Counted from the first letter of the stretch, positions 24,025 through 35,553 are shown. The stretch is 64,000 nucleotides of DNA from Allium sativum (GCA_030737875.1 CM060915.1:361643863-361707862), one strand, 5' to 3'. Numbers and translations: made by a program. The notes: generated by a model from the letters alone, not told the origin.

Positions 24025-24429
24025 CCGTTTAGGTTGGAATTTGGATTTCTTTATTATCCGATTCGAACTTTATTTGATACTGACGCATCGAGTTCGTTTA
24101 TCTCATCATTGTTAGTTGAGTCACTACACTTAGACACCAGTTTGGTAGATGATCCCTTAGTTGTTTCAAACCCAATTGGGCTCCATGATGTGTTTGGGTT
24201 TGAAAGTTTCTATACTTAGCGTTGAGCTTAGGTGTGATGCTTGTTGGGCTTCACGGGCTATGGGCTAGTTTTGGGCATGGACTGGTTATCCAGTAGAGGT
24301 GCCGTTCTTGATTTTGAAGGGAGAGTTGTTAGGCTTATGACCCGCTTGGGTGACACTCTCGAGATCTCTTGTAATCCCATAGAATCTGTTATGCTAAGTT
24401 ATCTAGAATCGCTTGACACGTCGGTCTAG
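24025..24429 (+). pseudogene. Gypsy aspartic protease remnant (element C)
   Basis: The retroviral-type protease would cleave the Gag-Pol polyprotein. The active-site region reads LFDTDASSSFIS at about 24070-24105, where the family has D-T/S-G-A; the glycine is replaced by aspartate, which should abolish activity. Downstream in the same frame, after stops near 24217, comes VLGMDWLSSRGAVLDF, the conserved C-terminal protease signature (LGMDWL) of plant gypsy elements. The upstream part of the frame, starting at 23920, has no recognisable gag. Identification is firm because both motifs occur in order; function is lost. Confidence 0.85.
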
Positions 24430-25025
24430 AGTTTGCGATCTGTTAGAGTGGTCCGGGAGTACTCGGATGTGTTTTGAGGAGGTGAAGGGCTTACCTCCGG
24501 AGCGGGAGATTGACTTCCGAATATATCTGGTAGACGATGCCAAACCAGTATCTTGGCCAGTGTGCCACAAGGCTCCTCGTGAGAGGAGGGAACTCCATAA
24601 GCAAGTAGGCGATTTGCTTGAGAAGGGGTTCATAAGACGAAGTATATTGGAGTGGGGTGCTCCGGTAGTTTTTGCCACGAAGGCGGATGGGTCCCTCAGA
24701 CTTTGTGTAGGTTAAAGAGAACTAAATAAACTCACAAAGAAGAATAGACACCCAATTGTCGAGGATTGATGATCTCTTTGATCAGTTAGTGGGCGCCTCA
24801 GTATTTTCGCAGTTGGACTTAGCCACGAGGTTTCGTCAGTTGAGAGTGACTGAGGATAGTATGGAGAAGACTACCTTTAGGACTCCGGATGGTTTATATG
24901 AGTGGCTGGTGATGCCATTTGGTTTGACGAACGCCCCCGCATATGATGAAAAGGGTGTTCAGGGAGTACCTGAATAAGTTTGTGATGGTCTTTATAAATG
25001 ACATCTTGGTCTTTTCTAGGAGCGA
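24410..25025 (+). pseudogene. Gypsy reverse transcriptase remnant (element C)
   Basis: RT would copy element RNA to DNA. Three frames carry its blocks in order: PPEREIDFRIYLVDDAKPVS and EKGFIRRSILEWGAPVVF (24413-24715); then, after a stop and frameshift, [20 protein letters not shown] and [19 protein letters not shown] (24756-24945); then FVMVFINDILVFSR (frame from 24943). The catalytic F-x-D-D box reads FIND, so the first of the paired aspartates is lost. The YRELN region at about 24713-24730 contains a stop (TAA). The thumb is missing after 25020. Some of it reappears at 25316-25415 as ILIFSRSGEEPALHLREVLE, so an internal rearrangement or duplication has occurred. Confidence 0.9.
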
Positions 25026-25309
25026 AATAAGTTTTCGTATGTTCCCAATAGGATGAGCAAAGCCAGTTACAGGAAAACAGTGGTTTTGGGAGCGAGACTG
25101 GCGAGGACATCCAGAGTAGGGCAAGGGCTTAATTATTTAGCCGTTTTTACTAGTATCATCTCACGTAGGTCGTCTGAATTCGAAGGAGGTATCCCTTGGG
25201 TGTTTGTCTGATATTGGTTTAGGCCTTTGGGGCTTGCATTTTGGGGGATGTCGAGTTCGACTAAGGTGGTCTGCGTGAGAGATGGATAGTTGTGATGATT
25301 TTGCATGGG

Positions 25310-25515
25310 AGAATATCCTGATTTTCTCTAGGAGTGGAGAAGAACCTGCCCTACATCTTAGGGAAGTATTGGAGACTCTCCAGGCGCATAGTCTTAAGAC
25401 AGCAAAAGTGAATAGGATTCTTAGCATCCTATGAGTTTGAGATAGCGTACACCCACGGCAAGGGTAACATGGTAGCAGACGCCTTAAGAAGAAAAAGGTT
25501 GTCCTTGAGTTCATT
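25310..25515 (+). pseudogene. RT thumb and RNase H end remnant (element C)
   Basis: A second DILIFSR-like phrase and RT post-catalytic segment (25310-25415) is joined almost directly to the RNase H terminus, YEFEIAYTHGKGNMVADALR (25427-25487). The bulk of RNase H, several hundred bases, is therefore deleted. In intact elements this enzyme removes template RNA during cDNA synthesis. The stretch 25030-25300 between the two RT pieces has no recognisable protein. Confidence 0.75.
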
Positions 25516-26370
25516 GTTCGTTGAACGACGGAGCTTAGAGTTTATTTCTAAGTTTGACTTTAGACCTTCTGTTGACTTTGTACCCGGTTTGCTAGCCTCC
25601 TTGGAGGTTAGACCTACTCTTTTGGGGCGGATTGGAGAAGCACAGAGGGACGACCCACAGTTGGTTGAGTTGGTGGGGAAGCTCATAAGGAGGGAGTCGT
25701 CCAGCCATTTGAGTAGGTACACCCTAGACGATAGGGGGTGCTTGCGTAGAGACGGTAGACTTTGTGTACCGAAAGACGAGGGTTTGAGGATGGTTATTCT
25801 TGATGATGCACACCGTTCTAGGATGACCATTCATCCCGGTGGGGACAAGATGTACCAAGACATGAAGAGGGTTTTTTCTGGACCGGTATGAAGAAAGATG
25901 TGGCCGAGTATGTCGCTAGATGCTTGGTGTGCTAACAAGTGGAAGCAAAGTAAAAGAAACCAGGTGGGTTGCTTCACCCATTGGAAGTTCCGCAATGGAA
26001 GTGGGATAGCGTCTCGATGGATTTTATTGACGGGTTACCCAGATCAAGAAAGGGTAATACGGGAATTTGGGTGGTGGTAGACAGACTTACTAAGAGCGCC
26101 CATTTTTATACCTATGAAGAGCAAGAGGACCGCTCCATGGCTAGCTTCTGTGTATCTTCGAGAGATAGTCGATTGCATGGGGTACCCTCTAGCATAGTGA
26201 GTAATCGAGATCCTATCTTCACTAGCGAGTTCCGGAGAAGTTTGCAAGAAGCAGTGGGGACTCAGTTGTGTTTGAGTACCGCATGTCATCCTCAGACGGA
26301 CGGCCAGACCGAGAGGGTGAATCATGTCCTAGAAGACCTTTTGAGGCTTTGTATCTTAGATTTTTGAGGT
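25516..26370 (+). pseudogene. Gypsy integrase zinc-binding and core remnant (element C)
   Basis: Integrase would insert the cDNA into the host genome. The HHCC module is visible as HRSRMTIHPGGDKMYQDMKR (25810-25872) and, after a frameshift, a CLVC pair ending in a stop at 25935. The core follows in the 25969-26367 frame: QWKWDSVSMDFIDGLPRSRK with the first catalytic Asp, then VPSSIVSNRDPIFTSEF, then HPQTDGQTER with the Glu. The second catalytic Asp, normally the first D of an S-D-R-D motif, is Asn here. Stops and frameshifts separate the pieces. Confidence 0.88.
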
Positions 26371-27060
26371 ACATAGGAAGAGCATCTTCCATTGGTAGAG
26401 TTCGCATATAATAACAGCTTTCAGTCCTGTATTGGTATGGCACCTTTCGAAGCTCTTTATGGAAGGCCTTGTCGATCACCTACACGTTGGTGGGAATCTA
26501 CGGATGAAATCTTGCTTGGGCCGATAAGGTTAGAAAGACTTCGGGAAAAGATTGATTTGATTCGAAGAAGGAGGAAAGCGGCGCAAGATAAACATAAATC
26601 TTATGCGGACAAGAGGAGAACAGAGCTTGAGTTTGATATTAGGACATGCTTTTTATCAAGATATCTCCGTTACGGAATGTGGTTCACTTTGGATCTGTTG
26701 GGAAGTGAGTACCAAGGTTTGTTGGGCCGTTTCCTATTAAGGAAAGGATTGGATATATGACATATAGAGTGGAGTTGCCCGACAGGTTTAGTGGTGTACA
26801 TGATATATTCCATGTGTTACATTTGAGGAAGTTCCTACATGAGACCGCAGAGGCGGTAGAGCCGAGCCTACTTAGAGAAGTGGAAGTAGAGCGTGATGCG
26901 ACGATTCGACGAGCTCCTACTTGCATCCTTGGGTTAGAGATTTGGAGGTTGAGAAACAGAGAGGTTCAACTAGTCAAAGTACGAAGGGGAGATGAAGAGA
27001 GCGACGCTACCTGGGAGACGGAAGCGAAGATGCGTTTGAGGTACCCTTTTTCTTTCGGAG
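26371..27060 (+). pseudogene. Integrase C-terminal region remnant (element C)
   Basis: The frame at 26392-26760 continues the integrase with LVEFAYNNSFQSCIGMAPFE, ALYGRPCRSPTRWWE and KSYADKRRTELEF. A frameshift leads to 26757-27060 with YRVELPDRFSGVHDIFHVLH and DATWETEAKMRLRYPF, the C-terminal beta-barrel region typical of plant gypsy integrases. The set fits a chromovirus-like gypsy lineage, but no chromodomain proper is evident, so lineage is left open. From 27132 to 27635 I see only non-coding 3' sequence with ATGCATGTGG-like short repeats. Confidence 0.85.
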
Positions 27061-27636
27061 GGTATGTCCTTTTGCTTCTCCTTCATCGCATATCTTGTGC
27101 TTATCTTATCCTCAGTATGTCCTCTCGTTAGTACCTTTGACCTTTAGATAGGGTAAACCTATGGTTGAAACATGTGTTTGAGACATGTTATGATTGACGG
27201 ATGCATGTGGATGCAAGTGGTTGCTAGTGGTTGCTCGTGGATGCATATACACACACTCTAGGCACTAGATCGGCTCAATCACTTCATATTGCATATTGCA
27301 TAAAATTGTGTGTGGGAAACTATATTGATGGATGTATAATCATTGTGTTATCATATGGATGATGCATTTTGGTGAATGATTGTGCACTCATGTAGATATT
27401 GTATGTGTCGATAGGGTTCTCTCGCATACATAATGGATGCATGGCACTATCATGGTTTGCATATGTTCATACATTAGATAGGGAACATATACACACACTT
27501 TTTGCATATGCTCATACATCATTAGAAACTGTTTAAGGACAATGGATGCCTGTGGTTGATGGTTTGAGTAGATGGTTGTTTGGATGGTAGGATATGCATT
27601 CTCCTTAGCTTAGAGATTTCGGGGACGAAATCCTTT

Positions 27637-27649
27637 AAGGAGGGGAGAA
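27637..27649 (+). other. Polypurine tract of element C
   Basis: AAGGAGGGGAGAA directly precedes the 3' LTR, with TTCGGGGACGAAA at 27619-27630 upstream. Standard plus-strand primer of plant gypsy elements. Confidence 0.92.
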
Positions 27650-30600
27650 TGTAACACCCCGAATTTCGGTTAATGCTAAAATTCACTAATTACAGAATAA
27701 ATAATCTTAGATGTGGGAATTAGGGGAAACGGGCTGCGTCATTGCGTTCGTCTCGGGAAAATACGCGAAATAGAGTCCGAGTTTTCGAAAATCGGAGTCC
27801 GTATGGCTCAGTTATGGCCCGATGAAGTTTGAAGAAAATTCAAAGATAAAAAACAGATTTAATAATTTAAAACCAGATTTTAAAATAGAGCAAGCGGGGC
27901 CAGGCGGGAAGATTCCCGCCCTACCCATGTCGACAGGGCTGTCGACAGGCCTGTCGACAGGGGTGTCGACTTGCCTGTCGATAGGGGGGCGACGCCCAGT
28001 AAAACTGGGTGCACCAGTTTAGGTTCTTGGGCTGGCTTGGAGGGCTGGTTCTGGAAGCTTCTTGGATCTGACGGGTCTAAACCAATCTAGGGTTAATCTA
28101 AGGGTCTAAAATGCAACCTAATCCTATAAATAAGACCCTAACCCTATCCTAATTCATTCATAATTAGATCTTGTAACTAAATTATGGCAAAATGAAACTT
28201 GATCATGGCCTCCACAAATCAATGAAGAGGAAAGCAAGCTAATCAACCTCTCTAATCCACCTCCTTAAATCCATTCTAAGCATCTTAATCTTCTTCATGT
28301 GGAGTGCAAATTGCTAGTTGTGAGTTTCTATCACTTTAACATCAATTGTTAAAGCAAGTAGATTAGGTGTAATGAGACTTATGGTCTTGAATGCGGATTA
28401 GTGAGTTTGAATCATTTGTAATGATATGTTATTCTATGTTTTCTTATGTTTATGCATACTTGATAAGTGGATTTATGCATGATTAATAAGTTGGTTTATG
28501 CATATTTGATAAGTGGATTTATGCATGATTAATAAGTTGGTTTATGCATATTTGATAAGTGGATTTATGCATGATTAATAAGTTGGTTTATGCATGTTTA
28601 ACAAGTGGGTTTATGCATGTTGAGTATGTAAGTTTATGCAAGTTTAGTATGATGTATGTTATGTTTACATGATGCTAAATATGCAAGTTGTGGGCTATGT
28701 GATCATATACATGTTATGCAAGTCCATGATGATATGCTATGCAAGTTACATGTATGTTAATATGCAAGATATGCTATGCAAGTTACATGTATGTTAATAT
28801 GCAAGATATGCTATGCAAGTTACATGTATGTTAATATGCAAGATATGCTATGCAAGTTACATGTTTGTTAATATGCAAGTTCATGATGACACATTATGCA
28901 AGTTTATGAGTTAATATGCAAGTATGTGAATGCTTATGCAAGAATGTGAATGCTTATGCAAGTTATGTGTATGCTTAAATGCATGTTTAACATATTATGC
29001 AAGTTGTGAGAATGCTTATATGCAAGTTCAACATGTTATGCAAGTTATGTATGCTTATGCAAGTTATGTGTATGCTTAAATGCAAGTTTAACATGATATG
29101 CAAGTTCATATGCAACATGTTATGCAAGTCATGTGTATGATGATATGCAAGTTTGGGGTTAAATGTAGTTGGGTTAATATATGCTCATATATGCAAGTTG
29201 ACATCCTCTTAACCCATGACAAAGTACATGCTAATATTTGGTTTAACCCATGATATTTGTGATGGATCTTTCCCTTTATTATGTCGTGAAATGAGAACGA
29301 TTTACGTGGGGAACGATGGGGTAATAAATATGTTAATAAAAGTATGATTGGGTATGATAAGCATACCATAAAAATAAATTAACATAAGTGGGAATTTACC
29401 TATTGAGTTAGGTCTACCCCATGGGAATTTACCTATTGAGTTAGGTCTACCCATGTTATGGAAATGTGTAATTAATTAGGGATAATTAATTGTGGGGGTG
29501 ATTAATTAGGTGTAATTAATCAACTAAGACACGAGGTTGGACCCTTTTGTAGCATAAGACTGCCCGGAACCGACCGGCAAATCCAGCGGCTACAAATGAT
29601 TGGCCCAATGTGAGAGGTCTTAGTCATAAAGTAAATACATGATTAAAGTAAAGACACGAGGTTAGACCCTTTTGATGACAGAAGTCTGCCCGGAACCAAC
29701 CGGCATATCCAGCAGTCATAAAAGACGGTCTAATGTGAGAGGTCTTTATGAGGTCATGATCTTAATTAATGAATTAAGAAACACTTAACCATAGTAGCAT
29801 GTAGAGGGGCATGAGGGGTTAAGTGGGTGCCTTGGGCGGCATGTGGTAACTAGTGGGGTGCCTTGGGTGGCATGAGGAAACTAGTGGGTTGCCTTGGGTG
29901 GCAATAGAAAATACGATTAGAATACTTAACCAAAGTGGAACATGTAATTAAACATGATTAAAGGGTTAAGTAAGTGCCTTAGGTGGCATGTGGGAATCAA
30001 GTAAGTGCCTTGGGTGGCATGCGGAAATCTAGTGGGTGCCTTAAGTGGCAATTAAAATATGATTGAAAGACTTAACCAAAAATTTGTAACATGTAGGTGG
30101 ACATGGTTAATGGGTTAAGTGGGATTCACTAGATAAAATGACAAGCGTAAGTAGTAGCTTGTGGGGGCCCATTTCAACCAATATCCCAAACGTATCTTTG
30201 TGGGCTCGACCCATGTCGAGTGACGGGACACGCATATTGGGCTTGACTATAAGTGGCCAAAACGGGTTAGCGGTGGCAACGCAGGATCAACGGGTTTCAT
30301 ATGCGTGTGTGGACCCGGGCTGGTTGGTAAGTCGTTGTTGCATCGTGTAGATATAAAGCCGTGCACAGTTGATATTATATGGTAGCCACTTTGGGGAATG
30401 ATACACCCCCTTTTGTGGGACCAGCACGGGTATCTACGGTAGGGAGCCGATCGCTTGGGAGTAGTGGGTACACCTAGTAAAGATAGGGGCAGACGGCACC
30501 TGTGTAGGGGTACAAGAAACTACCGGGTAAAAATTACTAAGTATACTTAGTGGGATCAACCTTTAAGTAGGAATTACTCTTGGTGGGTAGAACTGGTGTG

Positions 30601-31222
30601 GTACAGTGTAGGAATTACCCTCGGGTGGATAAGTCTGGGGCGGTGTAATCTAGTAATTATCCTTGGGTGGATAAATGCGTCTTTACGGTTATCTTAGTTT
30701 ATCCTAAGTTTGCCAAGCTGCTTAGTGTAGCCATTCATCCCCAGGCGTTACCGTATATCAACTTATGTCTTCTCTGGTTACTTTAATGATTGTATTGTTA
30801 AAGTTATAGGACTCACTCAGACTTATGTCTGACCCCGTTGTTTTTATCTTTTTCCCCCAACCCCAGGTTATCAGAGTGGGCCTAGTGCTAGTGGGCCTTG
30901 ATCGGATTGCTGTATCTATCCTTTGGAGCTTGGACCGTTGAAGTAAAGCTCAATTCATCTTTCCTTATATGGCTATTGTTTACTTAGTGGGATTATGTAC
31001 TTATTTTTATCAAGATGGATATTTTGTACTTGACTCTTGTATGGTTTTGTGATGTAACCAAACATGTTTTACTTTCCGCTGCAATGAAATGATGATTTAA
31101 ATTTTCAAGTATTACTTATATCTGTCTTGTTGTAATTTTTCTGTTCTATACTTACTAAAAATACTCCACCAAAACTAAGGCATTCCGTATATGAGTGACC
31201 TTAGCGGGTGTGGGGTGTTACA
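27650..31222 (+). mobile_element. Element C, 3' LTR (3.57 kb)
   Basis: Starts TGTAACACCCC, ends TGGGGTGTTACA, followed by AGAGG. It repeats every landmark of the 5' LTR: the GTCGAC array (27927-27985), TATA box (28125-28132), tandem zone (28447-29150) and GTGCCTTGGGTGGCATG series (about 29826-30050). Differences seen include one missing 13-bp array unit and scattered, mostly transition, substitutions. Confidence 0.95.
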
Positions 31223-31227
31223 AGAGG
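31223..31227. repeat. Target site duplication of element C, right copy
   Basis: AGAGG, identical to 19886-19890. Confidence 0.95.
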
Positions 31228-32103
31228 CTTCGTATTTTAGTTTCCGTCGAATTTGAATGAAGGAGTTTTGGATTGCAACTTTAGGAAAATGGGTTTGGAG
31301 ATAGGACGGGACGCGTGTGTTTGTTAGCTACTTATTTCATTTTTTTCTTGTTTTTTTCATTATTTATCTTCTTCTCTTTTAGATGATATATACATTTAAA
31401 CACTAAATAGACAAGTTAATTACAGACAAAACACATAAACAGTCCCATCAATTTTGTGTGTTTTTGACCTAAAATTATTTCTTAGAAATAACAAATGTCT
31501 AAAATTTATGAAATGAAATTTACCCTTTTTTAAGGATATCATATAGTATTTTTAGATTAGATTCACCTAACTTTTGACGACGTTTAATAATTAATAGTTT
31601 ATTAAATATTCAACTAAATTAGCATGAACGGAACAAATCTGCGTATTTTACTAAGAAATTAATTATTTCGCTAGTTAAACATATCTCGAATGTTAAATTT
31701 TATTCCACTTTTACATGTTAACATTTATTACGATATATAGGTTGTTGCTAGTGCAACTCGATCGCATAAATCGATTTAAACAGAGTGAATGAACTAGATG
31801 TTTTCATTATTTAGATCATTTTTATATAGAATGTTTATATTTTAAAAATCATCATTTTATTAATTATCGATTTCACTTTTTGTTTCAATATATAGGTTCT
31901 AATAGTAATTTATCGTTTTAATTTTTCATTTCAAATCAAACACGTGCAATTTAAGTTTATATTCAAAAATACTATTCATATATTTAACATAAATAAAATT
32001 TCAATTTTCCTAACTAAAATTCTGGTTATCAACATTAATTATAAATGATAGATTTGAGTTAACTATATTAATTTTAAAATGTTTGAATTTGAGAGTCATT
32101 ACA
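31228..32103 (-). mobile_element. Probable decayed gypsy-like LTR, minus strand
   Basis: Read on the minus strand, 32103 starts TGTAATGACTC and is immediately preceded by a purine-rich AAGCAAGAGAGAG tract and an AACGAAA motif (32104-32130), the layout seen at the 3' LTR starts of A, C and D. The sequence to the left is AT-rich with no frame of note. Its other end was not found, so the assignment rests on this junction only. Confidence 0.4.
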
Positions 32104-33296
32104 CTCTCTCTTGCTTAAAACATTTCGTTATTGAAAAGGATGACGTAATAAATCGTACATAAGTACATTTATCTAAATAATTCAATTTATAAAGCCTATA
32201 CACAGTTTTTAATCTTATTAGAAAAATATAAGTCATCGAAATTTTAAAGGCTTAAAATTTTCCCAACTCCCGAAATTACGAAAAATTTCGGTAGTGTCTT
32301 CTTTGTATGACTCGATCGAATTTTTTTACAATTTATATATAATATCAACATATATGCCATCTCAGTGGTTATACATTCCAAACCATAGGGAAATAACATA
32401 TATAAACACAAATTCAATACGTAATCCAAGATACATATCTTTTATTAGTGTTTTAAGAAAATTTGCTTATTGGCTTAGGGTTCTAGTGCAAAAGCGGACT
32501 CCAAAGCGAAGCACATGCTATTGCAACCTTCTAAAACTCTCAACAACAAGTGAGAATCATGCGAACAAAGAGTCAAATGGAAATACATAACATATGAAGT
32601 ATAATTATAACAAACAAACATGGCATACTAATAACAAAAGCATATATGAAACTAAACTCTTTCTCAAGATCCTGTAATGTACAAATACATAATTCTTTTC
32701 ACGCACATTCAATTTATTTGTTGTTGAAGTTATATAAATTCAATTTACATTGATTTCGTTAAAGCACTCTCTTAGCAAGATAGTGGCATCCTATCGAATA
32801 GAATACGAAGGGTATTATGGTTAGTATCTAGGACCGAGATGGTCCAAGGGTATATGGCTACATATATATTGACCATGAGGTTGGACATACATGGAAGTAG
32901 ATAGGTACGATTTACGTACAGCAGCAGGAGTAATATAGCCTAAATATACCTAATACGACTAAAATAAAAATAGAAGTTATATTTAATGTTATGTTTAAAA
33001 GTACATAATTTTCCATTCTTCAGAATATTAATTTTGACCTCCTCATTATAACAATCCGCCAGTTAGATAGAACACGTAGACTATTAATTTTAAAGATACT
33101 TTTTTTAGAAAGTGCCATTCTCTTAGTAAGTATTTACTTATTATTATATTTTAATCATTTCCGCTATGAGTTATGTATTGAGCTCCGATATGTTATCTTT
33201 GCCTATTTGCAAAATACCAAATACGCTACCCGAGCTTCAGTGGACTTGAATTTTAGCATTTTACGAAAAAAGGGCCCGTTACGGTTTGGGTTGTTA
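32104..33296 (-). mobile_element. Decayed internal or LTR fragment of a minus-strand gypsy-like element
   Basis: At 32255-32320 the minus strand carries a GAAATTTTTCGTAATTTCGG-like form of the module found in A, B and D before the purine tract. At 33296 the minus strand starts TGTAACAACCCAAACCG, typical of an LTR start. No primer site was found between. The 98-codon frame at 32294-32590 lies over this module and shows no domain. The region is probably an old, partly deleted element. Confidence 0.35.
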
Positions 33297-33832
33297 CAGA
33301 TAACGAGTAAAATCATACGTAACCAGAAAGAAAAATGTAGTGAAGAAAACGTTACTATCGAGCTATTTAGAAGTTGAAAGAACGTGGGTTAATGTTGCAA
33401 AATATGTGAAGAAGCATGTAATTCAGTGTAGAAATCATTTGCTGCACATAACTAAAATAGGATAATGGAATAACTATCCAACGTGGGGTTCATACGTGCT
33501 AATGTTCTGGACTAATCTATTTTTATGTGTAAGGATGCAATAATTCATAAATATGGGAGAGACTAAGTAGCAGCAGTATGTTCGGTTTCTACTTTTGAAA
33601 GTCATATGTTATTGAAGATAAACTAGTGGAACAGAAATGATAAATTTGTAGTTGGGTCATATAACATCAGCTTGACCTTGGGAACAACGATCTTTAGTTG
33701 GGTCCAGTTTAGTTCATTTCTTAGTTGCTTATGTTTGGTTTTTAAATTTAATATATTTTGGTTTTATGCATGTTTTGTGTTAGGTCTAGCTATGTACTAT
33801 TTTCCTATTAATTAATAAGTGTACTACTTTTT

Positions 33833-33920
33833 AATATATATATATATACACGTGTGTGTGTGTGTGCATATGTATATATGTATGTATGTATGTGTGTATA
33901 TGTATGTATGTATGTATGTT
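33833..33920. repeat. Compound microsatellite TA / GT / ATGT
   Basis: Runs of TA, then GTGTGTGTGTGTG, then repeated TATG and TGTA tetranucleotides. Confidence 0.9.
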
Positions 33921-34167
33921 TACCGATGATAAGTGCATTTTCATGAAGTATCATGTAGGATTTGCGTAAAAACCCTATCATATGACACCCAATTGCCTTG
34001 AGATTTTAGGGTACGACGAAGAACATTATTTTAGAAATGGGTTTCAAGTTATATAATTTTCTAAAAAGTATGATTATTTTATGAGAATTCTAAGTCTAGA
34101 AAATTAATTAATTCTGCTTTAATTGTTTAGGGAAAATAAATAAATGATTTTTCTTCCAAAATAGATA

Positions 34168-34384
34168 TATGTTGAAGAAAATATAGAAGCTGATTTATTT
34201 TTATTTTTGGAGATTTTTTCTATGAATTTATGATATAATATTCATTTTAGAAGCTAGAAAAGCTGAAGTAATTATTAGCTATATGTTGAAGAAAATACAG
34301 AAGTGGATTTATTTTTATTTTTGGAGATTTTTCCTGTGAATTTATTATTTAATATTCATTTTATAAGTTAGAAAAGCTTAAGTA
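34168..34384. repeat. Imperfect tandem duplication of about 105 bp
   Basis: Both copies share ATATGTTGAAGAAAATA, GATTTATTTTTATTTTTGGA, and AATATTCATTTTA followed by AGAAAAGCT. The second copy starts at about 34281. Confidence 0.8.
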
Positions 34385-34984
34385 GTTAATTAGAATTAAT
34401 TAAATAAATGGTTTCAAATGAGAGGTTGTTGTTACTTTTAGAAGTTTAAATTTTCATATATATACAACACAAGTCTGAAATGAATGTCGAACAACCAATA
34501 AGATTTTGCCAAATAATAAGGGGCTGGTGAAAATATATCATAAAACAAAAAATTCCAGTTAATATAAATACGATTTTGCAACCTACAAAGTCATTGCTTC
34601 GCTTTGATTCATTGGCTTCAAATGGGTCGCTTCGTCATATCAACCTGTGAAGAAGCGCATGATGCAGAGGCAACATAGCACAAAGTGCTTCAATAAAGGG
34701 AGATACGAAGGAGTGCTTCGAAGCAATGCTTTGCTTTGCAAGGAAAGTCCGCGTTTTAAATGGTTTCAAAACAACCAATTTCCCTATTTTTGTTGCTTCA
34801 AAGCAGTGGCTTCCAGTGCTTCGAAGCAGTTTCTTCAAACTATTTTATTCCGCTTCGAAGTCGTTTTCTTTGAAGTCATTTTTATAAACTGGCTTCATTT
34901 CCAAAACTTTGGCTTCAAATCCTATGATGACCCAGATTTTTGGTTGACTAATATTAAACAATTAAATTTATTTTAAATGTTGAG

Positions 34985-35553
34985 TTGATAATATATACGG
35001 ACTTTTATATTGAGTTATCGATTTAATAATCGATAATGTAATTTCAAGTATATTGAAATATCGAAATACGAAAACGAAGTATAATTTAATTCTGATTTAG
35101 AACTAAATCAAAATAATCCAAATGGTCATTTTAAATTTAATTTGAGTATAAACGATAACGATGATAATAATAACAATTTGTTTTCGAGGAGTTGATTGTT
35201 TTGAATTTATATTTTATTTTCTTAATTTAAATTGATATGTCATAGGAAACAATTTTCAAACGACCTCAAAATTTGATGAAACTAACTTCATCGTATCCAA
35301 AATATTAAGTTATAGCAAGGTGTCAATTTCCATCACAATCAGAGCTCATCTATGATAGTTTTTTTTGTGTTACTTCGTAAGTAAGTTCCATAAATTAATA
35401 AAATATAAAATTAACTTTGCTTCATGAGTACACTAACCCAGTTAGCTTCTCAAATACACTTCAATAACTTACATATATACGGGTCTTCCTCATTTCTTAC
35501 TTCCGTCTCTTCTTCTCAACACAGTAAAAAAAAACCCTCATTCAAAAAGAAAC
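34985..35553 (+). mobile_element. Old A-like LTR remnant (E), left part
   Basis: Shows diverged similarity to the first kilobase of the A and B LTRs in plus orientation: TATATTGAGTTATCGATTTA, AAATCAAAATAATCCAAATG, then CAAACGACCTCAAAATTTGA followed by TGAAACTAACTTCATCG, the same order as in A and B. It runs into a pyrimidine-rich leader-like stretch where D is inserted. The direct continuation should be at 48735. Confidence 0.5.
35549..35553. repeat. Probable target site duplication of element D, left copy
   Basis: GAAAC precedes the D LTR; the right flank at 48735-48739 is CAAAC. Four of five bases match, so one copy has mutated or the flanks have changed. Confidence 0.5.

Larger units (their letters stand above)
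23476..27649 (+). mobile_element. Element C, internal region with decayed gag-pol
   Basis: 4.17 kb between the LTRs, much shorter than an intact gypsy internal region. The gag position (about 23490-24020) shows no capsid or CCHC knuckle. Protease, RT, a remnant of RNase H, and integrase follow in the normal Ty3/gypsy order (integrase last) with frameshifts, stops and deletions. The element is clearly not autonomous, yet its LTRs are almost identical. Confidence 0.93.
33297..34984. other. Unassigned sequence with small repeats
   Basis: No gene recognised. Contents are an alternating microsatellite (33833-33920), a tandem duplication of about 105 bp (34168-34273 and 34281-34384), and a stretch at 34590-34920 unusually rich in GCTTC and GAAGC, including TGCTTCGAAGCA palindromes near 34713 and 34817. 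A 109-codon frame at 34647-34976 overlaps the GCTTC stretch but is compositionally driven and unlikely to be a gene. Confidence 0.4.

Noticed and set aside
25161..25830. Minus-strand frames of 117 and 133 codons within element C
   Set aside because: They are antisense to the recognisable RT/RNase H/integrase remnant on the plus strand.
23476..27649. Endogenous pararetrovirus as the origin of the RT in element C
   Set aside because: Integrase, flanking LTRs, purine tract and a 5-bp target duplication are all present, which fits a Ty3/gypsy retrotransposon.
32294..32590. 98-codon plus-strand frame
   Set aside because: Overlaps a decayed repeat module read on the other strand; no domain.
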